Origin: Flaveria trinervia
Lineage: Eukaryota; Streptophyta; Magnoliopsida; Asterales; Asteraceae
DNA length: 64,000 nt
Reading direction: 5' to 3'
NCBI GenBank assembly: GCA_025506515.1
Contig: CM046447.1
Span: forward strand, 86,983,852-87,047,851
Each line of letters starts with the position of its first letter. Within the stretch, counting starts at the first letter, position 1. Made by a program: the position numbers and the translations under genes. Positions 1 through 10,997 of the stretch are shown piece after piece. The notes below the pieces were generated by a model. It did not search any database, was not told the origin of the DNA, and saw nothing but the letters and a program-made list of their open reading frames with translations.

Positions 1-207
1 GGATGGCATTCTTTTGTTTAATGTCTTTTCATTGTAATGCGAACAAATGAAATTGTGTAACGAATGTTGTATTATTTTGCAAAAGCATTTTTTATGAAAT
101 TGTTGTTTTTAGTGTTTTCGCTGCAACGTTCATACAAGTTAATGTAATTATATCTTTTATGAGCGATGATTGGCCAGCTGTAAGCGTCCCGGGAACGGGG
201 CCTTACA
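1..207 (+). repeat. 3' end of the E1 5' LTR
   Basis: The segment ends in GGGGCCTTACA immediately before a primer-binding site. The same terminal sequence, in reverse complement, begins the solo LTR at 12292. The rest of the LTR lies before the window. Confidence 0.85.
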
Positions 208-210
208 AGT

Positions 211-223
211 TGGTATCAGAGCC
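211..223 (+). other. Primer-binding site, initiator Met-tRNA type (E1)
   Basis: TGGTATCAGAGCC lies three bases after the LTR end. It is complementary to the 3' end of plant initiator methionine tRNA, which primes minus-strand synthesis in many gypsy and copia elements. Confidence 0.9.
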
Positions 224-559
224 AAAGTTTAAGTGAAACGGGTAAATTTTCAAAATAAACCTTAACTTAAACTAAAAATGGGACGGAAAGGGAAGGGGTG
301 CTAGTCCGAGTAGCTACGTGCCATCATGTATTTTCTTAATGTTGATCAGTATTACGTGCACATGTTATGTGGTTTATGTGCTACTTGTAGATTTAGATAT
401 TGATGTAGTCAGGATAGGAAATACTTGGGGTATGAAGAGTAAAGTAAGTGGCTAATCACAACTAGCCACTGTAATTAGGGACTTACTATACTTGACATAA
501 ACTGAGTTGTTCCCTTGAATGACCGTGTTGGTGTTTGAATCTTTTAGTGTGTGTCGAGG

Positions 560-1195
560 ATGGCCGGTGGTAGATCTCCGAAGGTTTCGTCAGGTGAAGG
601 TTGTGGTGGACATGGTGCTGGACCGCATGTCATGAGAAGTATAACTAGGGCTGCTGAAATGGCACTCGAAGAGCCCAAGATCTATCACCCGGAAGGCGGT
701 GATGATAGTGCTAGTCTGAGGACCACATTGAAAGAGGCGGTTGTCGAGGGAGTTCAATAGGTCATGCAAGTGATTCTATCGTCTATGGTAACTGGCGTAA
801 TTAGGGCAGTGAAGGAGATGACCGCGATTGAAGTGGACAAGAAGAGTAGCGGCAACTAGAATTGGAATGGAAAGCGGGTTGAACGTGGGGTTACACTCCA
901 AACAACAAGATTTCCAGGACGGATGACCGACGTGTAGCTTCGTCCGGTGCGAAGACGAGGAAGTGTGGTAAGTGTGCTAAAGGTCATACAGGAGAATGTA
1001 GGTGGGGATCAAACCTTTGCTTCAAATATGGGAGGCCTGGTCATCTGGCAAAAGATTGTGGGGTGATAAAGTGTTATAACTACAATGAAAGGGGTCACAT
1101 AAGCAAGGACTACAAGAAGCCAAGGGCAGAGAGTTCTGGAGCAAGGAAGACGACCAGAATTGAAGGGCAGAGGGCGAGCATAGGGCCTTCATGAT
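560..1195 (+). pseudogene. gag: gag remnant of E1 with damaged zinc knuckles
   Basis: The ATG at 560 begins MAGGRSPK, matching the gag start of the E3 copy at 35088. The frame meets TAG at 758-760, at the same position as a stop in E3. Central gag is then missing: sequence matching E3 near 35340 joins sequence matching about 35980. At about 960-1120 there are zinc-knuckle blocks (CX2CX4HX4C in the family), but cysteines are replaced by tyrosine (CFKYGRPGHLAKDC and CYNYNERGHISKDY), consistent with G-to-A change. In active elements gag forms the cytoplasmic particle and binds the RNA. This copy cannot. Confidence 0.8.
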
Positions 1196-1239
1196 GACCA
1201 GGGAGGAGGCTAGGATGGACCCCAATGTCATGTCAGGTA

Positions 1240-1642
1240 CGTATCTAGTAACCAAACTCTTGCTTTTGTGTTGTTCGATTCCAGTGCTAGTAGGAGTTTT
1301 GTTTCTGCTACCTTTTGTGCTAAGTTGCCCATTAGGAGTAGAAGTGTTGATGAGCCCTTCAATGTAGAAATTGCCATAATTAAGTCTACCAGGATTTCTG
1401 AGATGATAGAAGGCTGTGACATTGAATTAGAAGGTCATAACTTTCCTATTAGACCGTCCGTGATGACCTTAGGTGGTTTTGATGTAGTCCTAGGAATGGA
1501 TTGGTTGGCAGACTACGAGGCAAACATTGTGTGTCGCAAGAAGGTGATTAGACTGTTAGCGCCTGACGGGAGTTCGGTGACAGATTACGGTGATCGATTT
1601 ACGACTATCCCGAAAGTTATTTCAATGGCGGTGGCGGGATAG
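1240..1642 (+). pseudogene. pol: Aspartic protease region of E1 pol
   Basis: The translation contains LLFDSSASRSFVS, corresponding to the retropepsin active site DSG with glycine changed to serine. It is followed by GFDVVLGMDWLADYEANI, the typical chromovirus protease end. The frame ends in TAG at 1640-1642 where E3 reads lysine. The family protease cleaves the Gag-Pol polyprotein inside the particle. The altered active site and the stop suggest it is dead. Confidence 0.85.
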
Positions 1643-1645
1643 TGC

Positions 1646-2638
1646 ATGAGGCATGGGTGTAGTGCCTACTTGGCCTACGTGAAGGATGTGAATACGCCAA
1701 CACCACAACTGTCTGATGTATCAGTTGTGTGTGGCTCCCCAGAGGTGTTCCCAGAAGAATTACCAGGAGTGTCACCAGACCGCAGGATTGATTTCCAGAT
1801 TGACTTGATACCGGATGCCCAACCTGTTGATAAGGCACCATATCGGTTGGCTCCGACCGAGATGAAGGAAATGATGGAGCAACTATAGGAGTTGCTTGAT
1901 AAGGGGTTCATCCAGCTGAGCATCTCTCCTTGGAGTGCTTCGGTCTTATTCGTGAAGAAGAAGGACGATAGTATGAGGAAGTGTATTGACTATCGGGAGT
2001 TGAACAAGTTAACGGTGAAGAATCGGTATCCATTACCGAGGATTGATGAGTTGTTTGATCAACTCCAAGGTGTCAATTGGTTGTCGAGGATAGATCTTCG
2101 ATCTGGCTACCATCAGCTAAAGGTTAAGGAGCAAGATATTCCTAAAACAACTTTTTGCACGCGTTATGGACACTACGAGTTTCTCGTTATGTCTTTTGGT
2201 TTGACCAACGCGCCAGCTGCTATTATGGACTTAATGAATCAAGTGTGTCGGCCGATGTTAGATAAATCAGTGATTATGTTTATTGATGATATTCTGATCT
2301 ATTCGAAGAGCGAGGAGGAGCATGTTGATCACATTCGAGAGGTGCTGGAGACATTGAGAAGGGAGAAGTTGTATGCTAAATTCTCAAAGAGAGCAATCTG
2401 GTTGCACGAGGTTTAGTTTTTAGGTTGTGTAGTGAATCCTGAAGGGATTATGGTGGGCCCTGCAAAGGTGGAGGTAGTGATGCAATGGAAGTCACCAAAG
2501 ACGCCATCCGAGATTCGTAGTTTCTTGGGTTTGGCGGGCTACTACAGAAGATTCATTCAAGACTTCTCTAAAATAGCTTCTCCGTTGACTAGGTTGAACC
2601 GTAAGGATGTAAGTTTGTATGGGGTCAAGCTCAAGTGA
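1646..2638 (+). pseudogene. pol: Reverse transcriptase remnant of E1
   Basis: Consecutive frames give the reverse transcriptase blocks in order: KAPYRLAPTE, the WSASVLFVKKKDDSMR block, YPLPRIDELFDQLQG, LRSGYHQLKV, MSFGLTNAPA and the catalytic FIDD at about 2279-2290, then NPEGIMVGPAKVE and FLGLAGYYRRFIQDF. Stops interrupt at 1886-1888 (glutamine position, CAG to TAG) and at 2414-2416 (glutamine of EVQFLG). The sequence breaks at about 2632, where RNase H should begin. Family role: copies element RNA into DNA. Confidence 0.9.
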
Positions 2639-3531
2639 AGGCGGAGCATCAGAAGTCGTATGGAAATTCCAACATTTGGATATACTGGAGTGGAAGTGGG
2701 AGCATATCACCATGGACTTTATAACGAAGCTGCCGCATATGACGCGAGGGTATGATGCCATATGGGTGATAGTCGATCGTTTAACGAAGAGTGCTCACTT
2801 CCTATTGATTCGCGAGACATATTCATCCAAGAGGTTGGGGGATCTATTCATTAATGAGATCGTGACTCGTCATGTGTGCCAGTGTCTATTGTGTCTGATC
2901 GTGACACCCAGTTTACATCGAAGTTTTGGAAGAAATTTCATGATGCGATGGGGACGAGGTTACATAGTAGCACGAGTTATCATCCTCAGACGGATGGTAA
3001 GTCGAAAAGGACGATTCAGACGCTGGAAGATATGCTTCGGACATGCGTCATTGACTTTGGAGGAAATTGGGATGACCACTTACCGTTAGCTGAGTTCTCA
3101 TTTAACAATAGTTATCATGCCAGCATTGGTATGCCCCCTTATGAGATGCTATACGGTAGGAGATGCCGAACACCCATGTGTTGGGGTGATATTGGTCAGA
3201 AAGAGTTAGGGAACGTCGAGGTGATAGAGGCTACGACTGAGAAGCTTGAAAAGATCATAGCCTTTATGAAGGCAGCCAAAGATAGGCAAAAGTCGTATGC
3301 TGAGAAATTGCTCAGTAGACGAGGATATGATTGTACCACTAGAGGATATCGAGGTAGATGAACGGCTTACTTATGTGGAGCAACCAGTGGCACTCATTGA
3401 TCGTAAGGAGAAGAGGTTAAAGAATAAAGTGGTTCCTCTTATGTGTGTACAGTGAAAGCACAGGAAGGGATCTGAGTCTACGTGAGAGACAAAGGAAGAG
3501 ATGAGACAACATTACCCATGATTGTTTGAGG
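2633..3531 (+). pseudogene. pol: Integrase core and chromodomain remnant of E1
   Basis: Immediately after the reverse transcriptase the sequence reads KAEHQKSYG and WKWEHITMDFITKLPH (first catalytic Asp), then VSDRDTQFTSKFWKKF (second Asp) and HPQTDGKSKRTIQTLED, where the usual catalytic glutamate after GQS is not seen (lysine instead). The N-terminal HHCC zinc motif and RNase H are missing. The GPY/F region is deleted near 3308. A chromodomain-like tail at 3340-3531 begins with YVEQPVALIDRKEKRL and has two stops. In the family the chromodomain steers insertion into heterochromatin. Confidence 0.85.
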
Positions 3532-3559
3532 AATAACAGGATTCAGGGACAAAACCTAT

Positions 3560-3573
3560 ATAGGGGGGTGGAC
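3560..3573 (+). other. Polypurine tract of E1
   Basis: A purine-rich run (TAGGGGGGTGGA) ends just before the TG of the 3' LTR. It is the usual plus-strand primer site. Confidence 0.75.
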
Positions 3574-3574
3574 T

Positions 3575-4035
3575 TGTAACACCCGATTATTTGTAAAAGA
3601 CAAAGAAAGAAGAATAGAGTGAAGAAAAAGAAAGAAAATATATTTTATTCAAGTTGAAGAGTAAAAAGTGTCCAAAAGAACAAAATATTTGAAAAAGTGG
3701 GTGTAAAAGGTGATGGTCACCCATCACCCTCTCTTCACCCATATCAATCGGATTTTAGAGAGAGAAAGCAAAAAGAGCAGAAAGCATTCGGGTTTTGAAG
3801 AGCAAAAGAAAGAATAGTCAAATTCAAGGTAAGAATTCGTGTGTTTAGGGTGTTTTCAACTGGTCTTAGCCTTGGTTGTGTGCTTATGAATGTTTGTGTG
3901 TGATCGGGTGTGTGTTTTTGGTGGGTTTTAGGTGTTGAACCCATAGCAATGGATTTGAAGGAAGTATACTCGAAGAGGTTGCTAAGGTGAGTTCTGGAAC
4001 CCCCTGTTTACATGTTTTTAACCCAGTTTCCAGTC
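3575..4035 (+). repeat. Truncated 3' LTR of E1
   Basis: It begins TGTAACACCCG like the E3 LTR (39691) and the reverse complement of the solo LTR ending at 14462. Similarity includes the splice-like GGTGAGTTCTGGAACC block at about 3986 and is lost shortly after, near 4030. The end is estimated by eye. Confidence 0.75.
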
Positions 4036-5439
4036 TGACCACCAAACTGACCGATCCTACAAAACTAATCAATGATGCGTGCTTCCTTCCCTTAGCGACT
4101 CCCGATTTGACCTCCTGATCTGAACCGAGTTATAAAAGAGTACGTGCATAATACCACACTTACGAACACTTGATAATTTAAATCTCAATATCTCATCAAT
4201 CTCATCATATAACAATGATTGTTGATCTAAATGTATTTCATACAATCCAAACGTAATAGTGCCATCAAACACGTGCCACTCTGTCACCGGCCAAAATCAT
4301 GTCGACAAATCAATCTTCACAAGTCAATTTAAAATAATAATAAAAAGTTATTACATTTAATCAAGTGGTTGTGCCTATTATATATCAACTAATGATAAGT
4401 ACGTAATTACATATAGTATAAACCTATATATTTATTTTGTGTCTAAACTATTTTTATATGATTATAAATTTAAAATTTTGTAACAACAAACATACACACC
4501 CTTAACAGTTGGTTTGAGTTGCTACTTTAACCCACAACTCCATAAGGTATCCCTTCTAAATTACTAAATTATGTATAGAACTAGCTTTTAATCGGTCGCA
4601 AATTGTGATAGGCAATTTATGCAGCTTGATAAAACATGAACTACAATCAAAAAGACTCATTTCTTAACTAAACTTATGTCAAAATAGGGAGCAATTATTA
4701 ATTTATATCGTCAAATAAAAACATTTATATTTGACATGACTACAAACAAAAATTATTTAGAAACATAAACCAAGTCAAAACGTATATAAAAGTAAGCACG
4801 TGTGGCAACGTCACATGTCACGTGATAATATATAGACTACAATTGCGCTAACTTGTTTCTAAATAAAATATATGTCGAAACGTAGAGTAACTCTAACTTA
4901 TAACATTAAATGAAAACATGAACCAACCCAAAACATTTAAAATCAAGCATGAAAATATTTTTTACCGGACCCGGCTGTTTCCGAAAAAAAAAATTACATC
5001 AAAACGTAGATATACTTGAATTTACAACGACACAGGTATAATAATAAGAATGTAAGATTTTAGTTTTTACGTAACAATGTATAAGGGTAAACCAAAATTT
5101 AAAATTTCGATTGGGTAAAAACGACATTTTATAAACTTTTTAGAAATGGGAGGGATTAAAAGTGTATCTGTAAAAGTTCGGAAGTAAGATTTGGCAAGTG
5201 GCAAAGGCCACCAAACAAGCACATGCAGTGAGTTGCATCTAAGAACTTTGTTACGTATATTACGTCGGAGACTTTAACATGACTGTACACATAATATAAA
5301 CATATGAAGTTACGACAATTCGTTGTAGATATTAAAAAAATATCACGCCTAGCCTGTATAGACGTAAACATGAACTAATATCGCGACGACAAAATCGGAG
5401 AAAAAATAAAACAATTGTAAATATATATATGTATATATA
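4036..5439. other. AT-rich intergenic DNA, no feature recognised
   Basis: The sequence is AT-rich with stops in all frames. I saw no conserved protein motif, long inverted repeat or RNA gene. Confidence 0.5.
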
Positions 5440-5545
5440 AGATATTAAAAGAAAGAAAAAAGAAAAGAAAAACAATTGTTGTAAGTGGGATTCGAACCTA
5501 CTTACACAGTGTAAAAAACAGGACTTTACCACTCCAACCAACAAG
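5440..5545 (-). mobile_element. tRNA-derived SINE-like sequence
   Basis: On the minus strand an A-box-like block (complement of 5521-5540, TGGTTGGAGTGGTAAAGTCC) is followed about 22 bases on by a perfect B box, GGTTCGAATCC (complement of 5488-5498), then a T-rich stretch that would stop RNA polymerase III. No full cloverleaf is apparent, so a SINE or tRNA pseudogene is more likely than a working tRNA. Boundaries are approximate. Confidence 0.5.
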
Positions 5546-5761
5546 AATGCTTTGTTTAATATTTGGAAAACAGTTACTTAAATTTAGTAAATATTCATAG
5601 CTTTTCGATAAAGACCATTTCCAACGTTATCTAAAACCATAAATTTTAACCGCCAATAAACTTAAATTAGTTTAAAAGTTTTTAATCTATTTAGTTTACA
5701 ATTAAACCCTTTCCTAGATCGTACACATGAAATTGACAAAAATAAAAATAAATAATAACGA

Positions 5762-5812
5762 CAGAGAGAGAGAGGGGAGAGAGAGAGAGAGAGAAAGAGG
5801 AGAGAGGAGAGA

Positions 5813-5845
<33 letters not shown>

Positions 5846-5858
5846 AGGAGGGAGGGAA
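5762..5858. repeat. (GA)n microsatellite
   Basis: About 97 bases are almost purely GA/GGA dinucleotide runs. The Glu-Arg open frame across it is an artefact of the repeat. Confidence 0.95.
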
Positions 5859-6101
5859 ATTATATGCTCTTTAACGTCGTCTCTTGTTGACTCCTTTCCT
5901 CGATCACATATATAATTTCAGACCCATATAATTTAAACTGAAAGTTTGAGTTAACTGGGCTTGTAAACTTACGTAGTCCTAACTAGAGTTGGGCTTAACT
6001 AAAGTTACAAAGGCCTTACTAGAGTTGAGCTTTACTGGGCTTGTAGTTATTTGGTTAGTTAATCGATGCCAAACAACCTCTTTTGGTTTTATAATCATTT
6101 T

Positions 6102-6363
6102 AGGGGTGTTTTGACAACTTTTAATTAACCAATTAATAGTTCAGATGTTTGAGTGGTTTAACATTTAATAGTTTAAATGTTTAAATGGTTTAATGCTGAA
6201 TGGTTAATATTTTTATCTGAATTGGTCAGATATTTGTATTTTAATTATTAAATGATATACTGGTTATTAATGATTCAGACATTTTAATAGTTCAGCATTT
6301 AATGATTCAAATATTTTATTAGTTCAACACTTAATCATTTATAAGTTGTCAAACTGCCTTTCA
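6102..6363. mobile_element. hAT-type MITE with 8-bp target duplication
   Basis: The ends form an inverted repeat (AGGGGTGTTTTGACAACTT on the left; complement of the right end TGAAAGGCAGTTTGACAACTT). The element is flanked by ATCATTTT on both sides (6094-6101 and 6364-6371), an 8-bp duplication as made by hAT transposases. The inside carries repeated ATTCAGA/GTTCAG motifs and no coding capacity. Confidence 0.65.
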
Positions 6364-6371
6364 ATCATTTT

Positions 6372-7776
6372 TCAAATTGTTATTATTATTTGTTAATGCT
6401 TACTAAAATGAACACACTCTAAAATCTAAATATGTATTCGTACTAACTACGAACATAGCGGCCAAGATGTTAACAGGCCGGCCTTTTGTAACTATATTCC
6501 TTAGTATTGTTTTAATAAAGAGTAAACTATAAAATCTACATATGTAGGAATAATAGCATCTTAAAATCTTAAAACTAGTAATAAACAAAGTTATGGAAAT
6601 GTTAAATTCATTCACAAAACATATAAAAAATTGATATGGTAACTATTTTTTCACTCACAAATTCACAATACTTCTTTATTTCTTTTTTCATTACTTTTTC
6701 ACTCACAAAAATTATATGGTAACTGATATGGTAATTAATTGTAACCCCTAATACAAAGAATAAATTACTTTACCCTAAATATATGAGGATAAGACATGAG
6801 GATTGGAGATGTGATGGAGCAAGAATTTATGTTATATAATTAAAATATGAAGATGAGTTATGAGACGAGAAATTAAGTATGAGCTGAGAATGCTTTAATA
6901 AGGTTTCATATATATTTTTTAAAATTAAGCAGCAAAATGATGAAGCTAACCATACTCCTTATGGTTTCAATAACGAATTCATGATTTTCTTAGAAGCGTT
7001 TGATTATTATTTTTTCCGACGAAATTCTATATTTGTCATACTTACCACCTATAATAAGAGTGATCAAAACTATTTTAAATTACCACCTATATAATATTTT
7101 AATTACCAAACACAATAATATTTTTCCAACAAAAATTCTATATGTCATACTTAGCACCTATATAATATTTTCATATATGACATGTATAATACACGGTTTT
7201 TTAGATTTGTTTATCATAAAAAGCGAATGTAAACATATCAAAAACACATTTTTATTATTTATGACCTCTCTATAAATAATAAGAGTGATCAAAAATATTA
7301 TTTACTTCTTGATTGTTGTACACTTGGATCACCACCTCAACTAGTTATTACAAGTAAATGTATTTTAAATTAATTTTGTAAAGTATAGAAAAATTATTAG
7401 ATACTTTAATTAGCATAGAAAAATTAAATTTACCCTTTATTTTCATTTAAAACACCAGTAAGTTTACTATTTCTACTCTATTAATTATTATAAACATTAT
7501 AAACAGAATGATATGCTTGTTTATGCTGGTTGAATTTCTTAAGAAATTGAAAAATAAGTAATGTATGTGATTGAGAAATATGGTGGGACCGAATAATATT
7601 TGATGGTTGATGGGGCCAATAGACATGGATGATATGCATTTATGTGTCATGTTCATATGGCCAAACTTGTCCTCACCATATTCAGCATCGTCATTCCAGG
7701 TTGCTCCTTCATTCCGCCCATAAATTAACATATACATACATCTATATCTATATACGTACGTATATAAGCATGATGC
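6372..7776. other. AT-rich intergenic DNA with a short direct duplication
   Basis: No gene was recognised. Around 7019-7170 a block reading AAATTCTATAT-TGTCATACTTA-CACCTAT occurs twice about 110 bases apart, and AATAAGAGTGATCAAAA occurs near 7054 and 7278. These look like a local duplication or an eroded repeat. Confidence 0.4.

Positions 7777-7802
<26 letters not shown>
7777..7802. repeat. (AT)n microsatellite
   Basis: A pure AT run directly abuts the fold-back element that follows. Confidence 0.9.
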
Positions 7803-7808
<6 letters not shown>

Positions 7809-8184
7809 AGGTTCAAATGAGAACCATGTGTTATTGCGAGAACCCGTCAAAATCAATATAAATCATAATTTTTCTTATTGTAATACATTATTGCACATAT
7901 ACAACATTATGATATTTTATGTATATGTGTGAATTCATAAGTGTAAATAAGTTTACATCGGTGTAACTTTTTACTTGCAATTTTAAATATATATAATTTT
8001 TTTTCAAAACTTACACCAATGTAAACTCTTTTACATTTGTGAATTTTCACATATACATAAAAGATCATAATCTTCTATACGTGTAATAATGTTATTTAAA
8101 CATAAAAAATAATGATATCCATTAATCTTGATGGGTTTTCGCAAGTTCTCGCAATAAAAGGGGGTTCTTGCTTGAACCTTTTCC

Positions 8185-8185
<1 letters not shown>
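7803..8185. mobile_element. Fold-back MITE with long inverted arms
   Basis: The left end (AGGGTAAGGTTCAAATGAGA) mirrors the right end (complement AGGAAAAGGTTCAAGCAAGA). Similarity continues inward for roughly 170 bases per arm, including TAAATAAGTTTACATCGGTG against its mirror near 8012. The element sits inside a TA-repeat tract, so the target duplication cannot be defined. Non-autonomous; the superfamily is uncertain. Confidence 0.7.

Positions 8186-8224
<39 letters not shown>
8186..8224. repeat. (TA)n(TG)n microsatellite
   Basis: A run of TA changes into TG repeats. It separates two small inverted-repeat elements. Confidence 0.9.
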
Positions 8225-8225
<1 letters not shown>

Positions 8226-8391
8226 AGCGGCGAAGTTTAACAGGGGCCGGCGCCTCCCCCCACTATTTTTTCGTCCAGTGTTAACATTTAGCCCGATAGT
8301 GTAAATTTTTTATCCGGTAGTGTAAATTTTTATATAAAAAATATAATTTCGTCCCGGCCCCCAATAGAAAATTAGTTAAGCTCCGCCACTG
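8225..8391. mobile_element. Small TIR element (hAT-like MITE)
   Basis: The ends TAGCGGCGAAGTTTAAC and, in complement, CAGTGGCGGAGCTTAAC form an imperfect inverted repeat. Terminal AGTGGCGGA is common in small hAT-like plant elements. GGGGCCGG on the left is mirrored by CGGCCCCC on the right. No clear 8-bp duplication is visible because the left flank is a TG repeat. Confidence 0.5.
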
Positions 8392-9135
8392 TATATATAC
8401 AAATGATGGGACCCACATGATGTTTGGATATTATTTAACCCGAGCCGTTAACACGGTTTGGAGAAGACGTTAACTAAGGTAGTCTTGCTGTGTTCCCTCG
8501 TCTTGCTTGTGCATGTGCTTTTGCATGCAACAAGTTTTCATGTGATACCCATATGACACCCTACCCCACTCATCTTCATTTGATGTATTAAAAGAAGGGT
8601 TAAGTTTAATTATATTTCAAATGATTTATTTGTTCTTGATAAATTTCTGGTACTTAACAAACATCCTCAAAACTAAAAAACTTAGGGTTATCTATTAGAG
8701 TGTGAAATAGTTATCACAGTCGTGTTAAAAAGTTTTGGCTTTTAACCACGTTTCGTGAATGTATCACTAAATTACTTATAATTTTTCGTTAATAAAAAAT
8801 TAACTTTTGTTATCTATTTATAATTGTAAATTATTTTTTCAAATTATTGAACGATAACATAGATTTGTTGTCTCATGTGGACAAGATTTCCCAAGTAGAG
8901 TTTTGTTGTTCCAATTCTGCATTAAGCATACATTGCGTTGCTGATATTCATGTACCTGATAAATGAGTTGTGCTTAGAGTAATGAACGATTACTAAAAAA
9001 ATATATAAACTTATATCTTCTACAAAATTTATGTTATTCTATAGAGTAATTTAAGCTTTAAAGCTAAAAGTTGGAATTTTACTAAACATAAAAACTACAT
9101 GTTTTAAGTTATAAACAAGTCACATATATATATAT

Positions 9136-9184
<49 letters not shown>

Positions 9185-10997
9185 GATCAAATATTAGGAA
9201 AAAAGAATGTGGTGTTTGAGTGTACCTTTTGTAGTATCTTATTAAACGCTTACTTTGTTATTTGTGATTGGTTATCCTTACTACTATTACGGGAAACTTG
9301 CATCGGTGATCCATGCGACAATTAAGGAGAAGTAAGACGGCTATCCCTATCAAGCGACAAGCGTCTTAGAAAGGGTCATTGGTGATACAATATTTATCAA
9401 AGTAAGTATAAGGTGGAATCTATCTATTCCTAGAGATCGAGAAGATTAATGGTAACTATTGGTTAAAACAAAATGATAGCATACACTTAAACAACGTACT
9501 ACATATCCTCGGGTCATATGGGGACATCTATCTCTTCTAGTATCAACTCTTACTCATTGTTATGTAATCTAGCTTTCGGAAATTTATTTTCTTAACAAAC
9601 AAAAAGTTTTGGTTGTTAACTAAATATAAAATATATATTCAAACCCTGGATTAATCTTATAGTTGAAACGAGAATAAGTTGCTGTAAAATTTATTGCAGT
9701 AACTTATTAAAATCTAGTAAAAAATAATTTCACAAAAATTTTAGTTACATCCATTGATTCAAAAAAAATATTTTAATTTTGGGTTTTTTCACAACTCAAT
9801 CGTTATTTATACATATGTTCTTACATTTGAGAAGATATATGAATATTTTCTGATAAACAATATATAGAATATGACATGAGTTTCATGATTAAAAGAATGA
9901 CATTAATATAAAATATATTGAAAGAGAACTATAAAATAAAAAAGGTTAATAGATCATTCAAAGTGCCTTAAAATGAAGGAAACAAAATGACTTTAGGGTG
10001 ATTTGAGAATAGTTGATCGAAGCAAATAAAATTGAAGAGAAAGAAGTAGTAAGAGAAAACTTGTTATATAAGATAACGAGGCATCTTTCAACTCTTAGTA
10101 CTGTGGTAAAGGCGATTTATATGATAATTACAACGATTTAATATAAATATATGATAAGTTATATAACTTTATAAAAATGATACATCTGACAATAATAATG
10201 AAAACCGTCGCTAAAAAAACAAAAACCACAACCATACCACAATAATGATAATATCAAATGCAATACTCATATTAATAACGGAACCCGTAATTTTCGTATA
10301 CATAATCACATGGTGTTCACGTCATATACTTTTTATACTCATCAACAATGATTACCGTATTACCGGTCAAATATTTAGACATTAATACATGACTAAATTA
10401 ATATTTGATACTATCTAGCAATTAACTAAAATTTCAATAATTAAATTAGTAGGTAGTTATTTAAATTGTATATTCTAATTCATATTTGGAAAGTGAGGCA
10501 CATGGAGTCAACAAGAACATGGCATCAAATCAACTAAAATACCTAACTTTTCAATATACTAAACACTATTAATTATCCTATATATTAGTATAAGAAATAT
10601 TTGCCATTTTAAAATTTAATTAATTTCCATCAATACCTTCTAGAACTATTATAAATTATTGTAATGTCAATCAACAACTATAATTTTATAATCATTTGAT
10701 CATCCTAAAATACTGGTTGAATCAGTAGGATGTTTTATTAAATATAGAAATGTAAGCATAAGGTAAACTTCTATGTATGCAACTTGTACACAATAATAAT
10801 GGTGATACTATTGTATCTGTAATTGTTAGGTGTAGGTTTTAGACAATAATTTGATCACAATTTGTAACTACTTTTGTAGCCTTCGTAATATTTTAACAAT
10901 TACAATTGTTGTAGAGAACTTGATGTTAATAATCAGGATAAACTGAGAGTTACTAATCGTTATCTGATTAAAACTTTTTAAGGTTCGTATCGGATTT
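8392..10997. other. AT-rich intergenic DNA
   Basis: No coding region or named repeat was recognised apart from the AT microsatellite at 9124-9180. Open frames are short and lack motifs. Confidence 0.45.
9124..9180. repeat. (AT)n microsatellite
   Basis: About 57 bases of alternating A and T with one AA interruption. Confidence 0.9.

Larger units (their letters stand above)
1..4035 (+). mobile_element. Ty3/gypsy chromovirus copy E1, defective, 5' end outside window
   Basis: The order LTR end, methionine-tRNA primer site, gag, protease, reverse transcriptase, integrase, chromodomain remnant, purine tract and LTR start is that of a plant chromovirus, probably Tekay/Del-like because of the chromodomain and long LTRs. 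Compared with the complete relative at 32628-41764, three internal blocks are missing: central gag (about 640 bp), RNase H plus the integrase zinc region (about 790 bp) and the end of integrase (about 215 bp). The 3' LTR stops after about 460 bp, so the right boundary is approximate. Several in-frame stops are present, so the copy cannot make its own proteins. Confidence 0.9.

Noticed and set aside
5727..5915. Arg-Glu-Gly-rich open frame
   Set aside because: It is a direct translation of the GA microsatellite.
7000..7275. 91-residue hydrophobic frame
   Set aside because: The Ile/Leu/Tyr-rich composition follows from AT-rich DNA. The frame spans a local duplication, with no signal or family motif.
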